From contig JAAUPO010000190.1 of NCBI GenBank assembly GCA_012033095.1, positions 1-5,588 of the forward strand: DNA of 5,588 nt, read 5' to 3'. Under the pieces are notes generated by a model. It was not told the DNA's origin. It worked only from the letters and a program-made list of their open reading frames with translations, and did not search any database. The stretch is from Synechococcaceae cyanobacterium RL_1_2 (lineage in GTDB: Bacteria; Cyanobacteriota; Cyanobacteriia; Cyanobacteriales; JAAUPO01). A program made the position numbers and the translations under genes. Positions 1 to 5,588 of this stretch are shown here, in pieces. Positions within the stretch are counted from its first letter, which is position 1. Each line of letters begins with the position of its first letter.

Positions 1-160
1 CAAGGGTTACAACATTGCACTATCCATCAAATCATGACGGTTAAACCACTAGCTGTTGTCAAAATATAGTCTTTTTGAATAATTACGGGAAATAAATAGG
101 GCTGAAAGCGTTTCATAAGAAGAAATGACTATCCTATACTAAATTAAATTGACAATAATT
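1..160. other. Left-edge non-coding stretch
   Basis: I see no reading frame with recognisable protein character, no tRNA-like fold and no clear promoter here. The stretch is AT-rich and ends at the first copy of the MITE-like repeat. It could be the intergenic tail of a gene that lies to the left of the window. Confidence 0.5.
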
Positions 161-271
161 AGGACTTACACACAAGCCCCCTAAATCCCCCAAATTTTGG
201 GGACTTACTGGAATGATTGTCCCCAAACATCCTGGTTCCCAGAACAGAATCGAAATTTTTGCGTAAGTCCT
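161..271 (+). mobile_element. MITE-like repeat, copy 1 (111 bp)
   Basis: This non-coding repeat matches positions 4741-4848 along its whole length. Its ends are inverted: AGGACTTACACA on the left, and GCGTAAGTCCT on the right, whose reverse complement begins AGGACTTACGC. That gives a terminal inverted repeat of about 12 bp with one mismatch. Inside is a G/C-armed hairpin, CCCCAAA-T-TTTGGGG (188-202). Small size, inverted ends, internal fold and no coding capacity fit a miniature inverted-repeat element moved by a transposase encoded elsewhere. Similar AGGACTTACGCA-ended elements are, from general knowledge, common in cyanobacterial genomes. I could not see a convincing target-site duplication. 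Open frames crossing it (for example 134-379 and 159-362 on the minus strand) are by-products of the repeat. Confidence 0.8.
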
Positions 272-308
272 GATAACTAAGCCAGGGGATAAACCGTAAC
301 GTCTTAAC

Positions 309-327
309 CCATAGGAATTGCCTATGG
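309..327. repeat. Perfect 7-bp inverted repeat
   Basis: CCATAGG, a 5-base loop AATTG, then CCTATGG form a perfect stem. The loop word AATTG is repeated directly after the right arm. It lies about 75 bases past the stop codon of the histidine kinase, but there is no T tract after it on either strand, so it is not a typical intrinsic terminator. It may be a small 3' hairpin of the kinase transcript or a protein-binding palindrome. Confidence 0.45.
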
Positions 328-402
328 AATTGAGAACAGCTCTGTAGCCACCATGACCCCATGACCCCAGGGGCAACACGATCGCTCTAATCCTAGGACA
401 AC

Positions 403-1698
403 TTACACTACAGGAAAATCCACTTTAAAGGTAGCACCTTGGTTGAGTTCACTCTGCACCGTGATTTTACCCTGGTGGTTCGCAACGATCGCGGCAACAA
501 TGGCTAAACCTAAACCGGAAGATTGGGAAAATTTACGGGCGGGGTCTCCCCGATAGAAGCGATCGAAGATTTGGCCCAATTGTTCGGCGGGAATACCGAC
601 CCCATTATCCTTCACTGATAGTTGAAGGTAACCAGGTTTAGCTAATTCCAATCTGACAATAATTTGGGGTTGTTGCGGTTGGTGATGGGGAGGAAAACCG
701 TGGTTAATGCTATTGCTGATCAGATTGGTTAATAGCCGTACTAATTGATCCCAATGGCCTTGGATCTGATAAACATCCTCCCCCATGGATTGCCCTGGCA
801 CGGAAACCAAATCTAAGCTTAGCTCAATACCTTGGGTTTTGGCGATCGCGGCTTGTTCCTCCATCACTTCTAAGGCCACCGCATCGAGGGGAATACTCTC
901 ATAGGTCACCGGATCAATCCCACTATCGGCCCGGGTCAGAAATAACAGATCATTCACCAACCGGCCTAGGCGTTGGGTCAGGCGTTTAATTACTTCTAAT
1001 TTCTCTTGGTGGGTAGGCAGATCGGGGGTAGTTTGGACTAGGGCTAAATCAACGTTGGCTTGGATCATCGCGATCGGGTTCCTTAACTCATGGGAAGCAT
1101 CGGCGGTAAATTGTTTTAATTTTTCATAGGAAGATGTTACTGGCTGCATGGCAATCCCCGATAATAACCAACCGATGCCCCCCACCGCCCCAATCAAAAT
1201 ACTTGCCCCCGCCACCAAGTCCACTAACAATTGACGAATGGGTTTGGTTACTTCAAACCAAGGATGACTGACCCGCAAGTAACCTAGGGGCATTTGATGA
1301 ACAACAATTTTGGTCGTAACTTGCCGCACCAGGTAATCGGGGGTTAAATGGACGGTCTCCACTGCTTTATAGGGGTGTAGGGGCACATTATAATCCTGCT
1401 CAAACGTTGACCATCGTCGATCGCCGGCCAAATTAAACCATTCCACATCAATATGGTCATCTTCTAAATTGCTGCGGTTAGCTCCAAAACTGGCTTCGAG
1501 GTTAACCCGATAGGGGTATTTTTCCTCAATGACCAGCGATCGCTCAATGACTTCAATCACGTGCTTGAGGGTATCATCGACGCGATCGACCAGGGTTTGT
1601 TGCACATAAAAATAAACCCCCGTCGCAAAAATGACAAACACGATCGCGGTAACAATGGTGTACCACAAAGCAAGAAGACGGCGGGTCGCTTGAAACAT
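403..1698 (-). CDS. Two-component sensor histidine kinase, membrane-bound
   Basis: This is a complete kinase of 431 residues from the ATG at 1698. It autophosphorylates a histidine in response to an unknown signal and passes the phosphate to a response regulator. The order is: membrane helix about residues 8-32; an extracytoplasmic segment of about 120 residues; a second helix about 156-184; a HisKA dimerisation domain with the phospho-acceptor H203 in ASHELRNP; then a HATPase domain with N box NLISNSINH (from about 325), G1 box DNGVGI (364-369), F box FDRFYRGD (378-385) and G2 box GLGLAI (395-400). All catalytic boxes are intact. A TTG at 1704 would add two residues, but the MFQATR start is what I expect for this cyanobacterial family. 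No clear Shine-Dalgarno sequence is visible. No response regulator lies next to it in the window, so its partner and signal are unknown. The two-helix plus loop layout suggests sensing outside the cytoplasmic membrane. Confidence 0.95.
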   Translation of the reverse strand: MFQATRRLLALWYTIVTAIVFVIFATGVYFYVQQTLVDRVDDTLKHVIEVIERSLVIEEKYPYRVNLEASFGANRSNLEDDHIDVEWFNLAGDRRWSTFEQDYNVPLHPYKAVETVHLTPDYLVRQVTTKIVVHQMPLGYLRVSHPWFEVTKPIRQLLVDLVAGASILIGAVGGIGWLLSGIAMQPVTSSYEKLKQFTADASHELRNPIAMIQANVDLALVQTTPDLPTHQEKLEVIKRLTQRLGRLVNDLLFLTRADSGIDPVTYESIPLDAVALEVMEEQAAIAKTQGIELSLDLVSVPGQSMGEDVYQIQGHWDQLVRLLTNLISNSINHGFPPHHQPQQPQIIVRLELAKPGYLQLSVKDNGVGIPAEQLGQIFDRFYRGDPARKFSQSSGLGLAIVAAIVANHQGKITVQSELNQGATFKVDFPVV

Positions 1699-1767
1699 AG
1701 ACAAATAAAACTAAACAGCTAGGATGGAGACTCAAGGCCAGACTTAAACCTTACCTCCCATTATTGA

Positions 1768-1851
1768 TTATTTCCCCCACCAAACGGCGATCGCTATTAA
1801 CCCCAGCAGGATCACACCACCTAAGGCCCATTGCTGATGCGGAAGGATTAA
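1768..1851 (-). other. Short membrane-helix-like open stretch, no start codon
   Basis: This 27-codon open stretch is bounded by stops and lies between comEC and the kinase. It encodes a strikingly hydrophobic tail, WALGGVILLGLIAIAVWWGK, then TAA. It resembles a single membrane helix ending in a short charged tail, but there is no ATG, GTG or TTG in frame. Its first codons overlap the comEC stop in another frame. It may be the end of a gene whose front was lost or frameshifted, a true C-terminus of comEC reached by a third frameshift, or chance. I do not recognise the protein. Confidence 0.25.
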
Positions 1852-4045
1852 TCAAACCCATAATCTACTTGGGCATGGGTAACAAACCCCCGACGACGGT
1901 GCCACTGAATCGCCCCATCCCGACGGACATAGTAAAAATTTGGTCCTTTAATCAGATTATCCCAACGTTGATCCATCGCGATCGTGGTTTGGGGTTTGAG
2001 TTGTTTGAGCCATTTAAACGGAAAATAATTACCTTGCCAGGCGATGACCTCAGGTTGGGCATTGGATACATAGAGTTGGGATTGATCCGTGAGGGGTTTG
2101 GTAAACAATAACCATTGATGTTTCCCCATTTGTAGCTGAATTAAACCGAGGGTGGGATCTAAATTTTGGACTAAAACTTTGGCCTAGGATGAAAATTGTT
2201 ACTAAGGGGTTTGATGCGGGGGTGGGTGGTTGGTCGGGGTTGAGGCTATGGCCTAGGCAGTTATATCGAAGATCTGGGTTAAGTTTGACCTGGCAATCAA
2301 TGTGGTTGATACCCCGATAGCGGAGAAAGGGTTGCAGGATGTAGCGATCGCTCTCTTTATCGGGGGAGCCAAGAAGGATCGTGTTGATTTGTTGCTCTAC
2401 GACGATCAGAGGGTTATTACCATTGGGTAAGATCGTGACCTGCAATAGGGTTAGTTTATCGGTAACCATAGCCATGAGAAAAATGCTGCCTAGGGTTACA
2501 AGAATTAAGGGGAGATAGGGTTTGAGGTTGGGCCATAACCACCAGGCCACCATGGCAGCGTAAATTACTAGGGTTAACCAGAGGGGACTTTTTCCGGTGG
2601 CAAAATCGCTTAAAGGTAAATTATTGCTAAAGGTGACCGCCCCCATTAAACCGTTGATGGGCCAGGTTAACACCGTGGCCATTAAACTCCCTAAGGGGGG
2701 ATAAACAACACCGACCAAGGCGGAGATCATGCCCCCTAAACTAATTATTAAAATTAGGGGGCCCGCCACCACATTGAGGGGAATACTGTAGAGGGAAAAC
2801 CCGGAAAAGTGATGGAACAACAGGGGCATTGTCCACAGGGAAGCAGCGATGGGGATGGCGATCGAGGTGGAGATCGGAGTCGGTAACCAATCTAGCCGTT
2901 GTTGGAGGGAGGGCAACGTAATCATTAAGCCGAGGGTGGCGGCAAAACTTAACTGAAACCCAATGTCCCCAAGGAAATTTGGATTATAAATTAAAATAAT
3001 TACCGCTGCTAATAATAAGCCCCGTAGGGGATCAACTTTGCGCTCCTGGGTTAGGGCCACCAGTCCCCCTAAACCCATTAATCCAGCCCTCAAAATGGAG
3101 GCCTGTAAACCCGTTAACCCTATGTAGATAGTTAAGGCGATCGCGCCAATGATTAACTGCGATCGGGGGCTCAAATTTTGGGTTAGGAATAAAATTACCC
3201 CCAACAGTAAACCGACGTGAAACCCCGAAGCCGCAAGGACATGGGCTAAACCGGCTTGAATAAAACCATCTTGAATGGGCCCCGGCAAATCCACCGCCCT
3301 TCGCCCCAACACGATGGAACTTAACAAAGCTCCCCCCTCCTGGCCTAACCCTGTTTTATGCACTGTGACAATGCGATCGCGTAACCAGGAAAACGGAGAT
3401 ACATAGTTAGGGTTGAGTATCGTTAAAGTTGTAGCTTTAAACCCGGCAAAAGCCCCTTGTTTGTGCAAATATTTCTCAAAATTAAAGCCCCCTGGGCTAT
3501 TGGACTTAAAGGGGGGATAAAGGCGGCCCATAATTTCCACCTCTGACCCAAGATTAATTTTGCTAGTTGTGCCTGCGCGATCGGAGGGGACTGTGACGTA
3601 AATTTTCCCCGCCACCACTTCCGATTTAACCTGATCAACGGGTTTGTAAGTACTAGCCTCAAGCCAAAATTTAAGATCCCCTTTTGGCGTTTAATTTAGG
3701 ACGATCGCCCACCACTTCCCCCACCACCATCGTTGCCGGGACGCGATCGGTTAACTTAAAACTAATATCATTACCCTGGGGACTAGGAACCCGCCATTGG
3801 CTGTAAATTGCTCCTAGCAACGCCACTAATGCCAATATTGCCCAAACATTGCCCCTCGGACTACGCAACCAAAATTTTGGTAGGAGCCACGCCGAGAGCA
3901 TAGCTAAAGCCGCCAGGATGCCGATCACAACTAACCATAGACTGAAGCTCAATTCATCGGTAGTGGAGCTTAATAGTTGAATCAACCCGATGCCTGCCAT
4001 ATAGGCTAAACAGATTCCGGTGGGGCCATAGCGACTGATCATCAT
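1848..4045 (-). pseudogene. comEC: ComEC/Rec2 DNA-uptake channel, two frameshifts
   Basis: ComEC is the inner-membrane channel that brings single-stranded DNA into the cell during natural transformation. The gene is in three frames. From ATG 4045 comes the DUF4131-type N-terminus (about 121 residues, three membrane helices: near ICLAYMAGIGLIQLL, WLVVIGILAALAMLSAWLL and WAILALVALLGAIY). After a frameshift at 3678-3685 the frame resumes at GDLKFWLEA and runs through the competence domain (about 500 residues, roughly nine to ten helices), including the family hallmark AHVLAASGFHVGLL near 3200-3245. After a second frameshift at 2181-2188 it resumes at KVLVQNLDP and ends GAIQW...DYGFD at 1848. Joined length is about 732 residues, normal for cyanobacterial ComEC. 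The C-terminal metallo-beta-lactamase-like part shows no HxHxDH motif, as I recall for cyanobacterial members. Two in-frame ATGs open the gene, with no clear Shine-Dalgarno sequence. As written, the product would stop after 124 residues. True decay or sequencing indels are both possible. Confidence 0.9.
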
Positions 4046-4210
4046 GAACTAAAATCTGGGGCTTCCCTAACTTTACCCCTGGGGCTCAATTAATTATCCA
4101 TAAGAGTTTAAATCAGTTTGGCCCCTTAGCTCTCAAAGTACTGTTTCAGCCATAATTAAACTCTTTATCGGTTATGAATTTTATACCTGGGGACTCGGTG
4201 TATCTTGCGC
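4046..4210. other. comEC upstream intergenic region
   Basis: This stretch lies upstream of comEC and should contain its promoter on the minus strand. On that strand a TTGAGA (complement of 4131-4136) could serve as a -35 element, but the matching -10 is poor, so I do not call a promoter. No coding sequence or RNA gene is visible. Confidence 0.35.
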
Positions 4211-4268
4211 CTTAGAGAGGGACAAGTACGATTAAAGCGTTGTAAAATCAGACTTGTCCCCCTCTAAG
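4211..4268. repeat. 17-bp inverted repeat, 24-base spacer
   Basis: The left arm CTTAGAGAGGGACAAGT (4211-4227) pairs with the right arm ACTTGTCCCCCTCTAAG (4252-4268) with one mismatch. The arms enclose 24 unique bases. No gene overlaps it. The right arm runs into AAGTCCTGAT, which resembles the right end of the MITE-like repeats (GTAAGTCCTGAT at copy 1), so this may be a related or derived short element. It could also fold as a strong RNA hairpin. There is no T tract directly after the arms, so I do not call it a terminator. Confidence 0.55.
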
Positions 4269-4740
4269 TCCTGATCCTTACTTGTATAGGACTACCACTG
4301 TATTTTCTGAACCTGGCTCAGGATCAAGGTTTTAACGCTCATGGATGACACGCCCTAGTGATTTTTGAGAAATTTATCCTCTAACATTGGGGGCAGGGGG
4401 ACTTTATAAATTAGCTCTTAATGACAAAAGGCGCAGACCCAGAAGCCTACACCTTTTTAGTTTTATATAGATTTAATTTTAAGATTAAGGTCTTTATATA
4501 AGCTGACCTCATTTAATATGGGTAATAATGTAGATCTTAAATAGATAAAGTTTTATAAACTTAATATTATTTTTATAATTACTTATAACTGTTATTAGGA
4601 AAGCTTTACAGGGTATCGGATCGGTGATGAGAGATTAATAGTTTATGCCAAATTTTCTTAATAAAAAGAAATAAAAACTTAATTATTATTATTGTTGCTG
4701 GTTTTACTTGGAATTTGTCGCCATGGGATTTAGGTCTGAT
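4269..4740. other. AT-rich intergenic stretch, no gene seen
   Basis: Nearly 500 bases hold no credible gene. Positions about 4455-4700 are extremely AT-rich, unlike the neighbouring genes, and contain no GCGATCGC octamer. Small AT palindromes occur (for example AAGTTT-TAT-AAACTT at 4548-4562) and a short ATT repeat near 4682-4693. These are expected by chance at this composition. The minus-strand frame at 4606-4806 reaches into the repeat copy and has no protein character. Confidence 0.55.
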
Positions 4741-4848
4741 AGAATTTACGCACAAGCCCCCTAAATCCCCCAGATTTGGGGGACTTCCTTGAACGATTGT
4801 CCCCAAACATCATGGTTCCCACAGAATCGAAATTTTTGCGTAAGTCCT
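4741..4848 (+). mobile_element. MITE-like repeat, copy 2 (108 bp)
   Basis: This is the second copy of the element at 161-271, in the same orientation. The right end GCGTAAGTCCT is identical to copy 1. The left end AGAATTTACGCA differs at two bases from the AGGACTTACGCA expected from the right end. The internal hairpin is CCCCC-AGATTT-GGGGG (4767-4782). The 3-base length difference from copy 1 comes from the segment after GGTTCCC. It sits about 80 bases upstream of the NtcA box of narB, so it may mark the upstream limit of that promoter. No target duplication is evident. Confidence 0.8.
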
Positions 4849-4877
4849 GTCAAAATAATAAATTTTATTACTTAATG

Positions 4878-4912
4878 AATAAACAGCATATAAATCATGT
4901 GCTGTTTTATTT
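4878..4912 (+). terminator. Possible T-tailed hairpin upstream of narB
   Basis: AAACAGCA (4881-4888) and TGCTGTTT (4900-4907) form a perfect 8-bp stem with an 11-base loop. On the plus strand it is followed by a T-rich run (TTATTTTTC). This has the shape of an intrinsic terminator, though the stem is AT-rich and the loop large. No plus-strand gene ends just before it, so it might instead insulate narB from upstream read-through or be a regulatory palindrome. Confidence 0.3.
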
Positions 4913-4926
4913 TTCTGATGGAATAG

Positions 4927-4940
4927 GTATTATCAGATAC
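4927..4940 (+). promoter_or_regulatory. NtcA-binding box of narB promoter
   Basis: GTA-TTATCAGA-TAC is an exact GTA-N8-TAC, the consensus for NtcA, the global nitrogen regulator of cyanobacteria. It lies 72 bases before the narB start codon, in the expected orientation-neutral form. A weak -10-like CACAAT (4963-4968) follows at the usual 22-base spacing. A better TAN3T match, TAAAAT (4968-4973), is at 27 bases. In NtcA-activated promoters the box replaces the -35 element and is centred about 41 bases before the transcript start, which would put the start near 4975. Activation under ammonium limitation is therefore inferred for narB. Confidence 0.7.
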
Positions 4941-4992
4941 ATTTTCCCTGCTAGGCCTTGAACACAATAAAATTATCAATCCTTACTTTTCA

Positions 4993-5005
4993 ACGAGAAT
5001 CTCGT
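4993..5005 (+). promoter_or_regulatory. Perfect palindrome in narB leader
   Basis: ACGAGA-A-TCTCGT is a perfect 6-bp inverted repeat with a single central base. It ends 7 bases before the narB ATG and occupies the place where a ribosome-binding site would be. No Shine-Dalgarno sequence is visible there. As DNA it could be an operator for a dimeric regulator; as RNA the one-base loop would not form a stable hairpin without opening inner pairs. Its role is unknown. Confidence 0.4.
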
Positions 5006-5012
5006 CAACGCT

Positions 5013-5588
5013 ATGAGTGAAGCCGTTAAAACTATTTGTCCTTACTGTGGTGTCGGCTGTGGCTTGGAAATGTCTCCCCCCGGTCGTCCAGGTAAGGCGG
5101 TAAATCGGGATAGTAAGGGTAGTCCGATTTGGTTCACGAAAGGGGACAAAGACCATCCCTCTAGCTTGGGCAAAGTTTGTGTCAAAGGAGCCACCATCTC
5201 AGAATCCTTAAACGCCAATCGTCTGAAATATCCCATGTATCGGGATAGCTTAACAGAGGAATTTCGCCGCATTTCCTGGGAAGAGGCCTTTTCTAAGATT
5301 GTTTTTCGGATTAAACGCCTGCAGCCAGAACAAATCTGTATGTATGGTTCCGGCCAGATGCAAACCGAAGATTACTATATTGCTCAAAAATTATTAAAGG
5401 GGTGTTTGGGCACCAATAACTTTGATGCTAATTCACGGCTGTGTATGTCTTCAGCGGTGGCAGCCTATACCCAAAGTTTTGGTTCCGATGGCCCTCCCTG
5501 TTGTTACGATGATTTAGAGGAAACCGATTGTTGCTTTTTTGATTGGTACCAACACCGCTGAATGCCATCCGATCGTGTTTAACCGGTT
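5013..5588 (+). CDS. narB: Ferredoxin-nitrate reductase, partial and frameshifted
   Basis: NarB reduces nitrate to nitrite in the cytoplasm with electrons from ferredoxin, using a [4Fe-4S] cluster and a molybdenum bis-MGD cofactor. The start [19 protein letters not shown] carries cluster cysteines C9, C12 and C16, with the fourth, C56, in GKVCVKGA; K58 is the conserved lysine between cluster and cofactor. C144 in [12 protein letters not shown] is the expected molybdenum ligand. The frame as written stops at 5561 after 182 residues. Removing one T from the six-T run at 5535-5540 restores [19 protein letters not shown] to the window edge, matching the family, so one base is extra. The rest of this normally about 700-residue enzyme lies beyond the window. 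The gene has its own NtcA-type promoter and no nitrite reductase or transporter gene upstream. A related molybdenum oxidoreductase such as formate dehydrogenase is less likely, given the NtcA box and this N-terminus. Confidence 0.9.

Noticed and set aside
134..379. Minus-strand open frames of 81 and 67 codons
   Set aside because: Most of their length lies in the MITE-like repeat, and the same kind of peptide (NLGDLGGLCV) comes from the second copy. This is repeat translation, not a gene.
403..1698. Naming the kinase as a known cyanobacterial Hik or RppB
   Set aside because: The domain family is clear, but I cannot assign orthology from memory, so no symbol is given.
1764..2111. Plus-strand 115-codon frame
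   Set aside because: It is antisense to the ComEC C-terminal domain, which has family resemblance, whereas this frame has none.
3423..3662. Minus-strand 79-codon frame
   Set aside because: It is an out-of-frame shadow of the comEC middle section.
4606..4806. Minus-strand 66-codon frame
   Set aside because: It runs from the repeat into AT-rich DNA and shows low-complexity composition with no protein character.
4741..4848. CRISPR-like repetition from the repeat copies
   Set aside because: There are only two copies, 4.5 kb apart, with inverted ends and no regular spacers.
4776..4961. Plus-strand 61-codon frame
   Set aside because: It crosses repeat copy 2 and the narB promoter with its NtcA box, so coding use is unlikely.
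5042..5272. Minus-strand 76-codon frame
   Set aside because: It is antisense to the cysteine-rich NarB N-terminus and has no own support.

Overview
The window looks like cyanobacterial chromosome. It carries six exact copies of the octamer GCGATCGC (HIP1) plus many one-base variants. It also has a cyanobacterial-type assimilatory nitrate reductase start with a perfect NtcA-type box in front of it, and a ComEC of the cyanobacterial type whose C-terminal domain lacks metal ligands. The genus cannot be fixed from the sequence alone. I see no tRNA, rRNA, CRISPR array, transposase or phage gene.

Layout. Positions 1-402 hold no convincing gene but carry a 111-bp MITE-like repeat (161-271) and a small perfect inverted repeat (309-327). 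A complete membrane sensor histidine kinase lies on the minus strand (403-1698), with no response regulator beside it here. Upstream of it, also on the minus strand, is the DNA-uptake channel gene comEC (1848-4045). It is readable over its full length, about 732 residues, but only by crossing two single-base frameshifts. A short membrane-helix-like reading frame with no normal start codon (1768-1851) sits between comEC and the kinase. Positions 4046-5012 are a long intergenic stretch, very AT-rich in the middle. It holds a 17-bp inverted repeat, the second copy of the MITE-like repeat (4741-4848), a T-tailed hairpin and the NtcA box. Then narB starts on the plus strand (5013) and runs off the right edge; it too is broken by a single-base frameshift in a run of six T.

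How it fits together. narB (nitrate to nitrite) appears to have its own nitrogen-controlled promoter, divergent from comEC. The kinase and comEC are co-directional but probably functionally unrelated. The two repeat copies lie in the same orientation on either side of the kinase-comEC block.

The main puzzle is that all three breaks, in two unrelated genes, are repaired by removing one base, while the surrounding protein sequence and key residues are intact. This fits either very recent loss of natural transformation and nitrate assimilation or uncorrected sequencing indels. The sequence alone cannot decide between these. I found no support for a new multi-gene system in this window.
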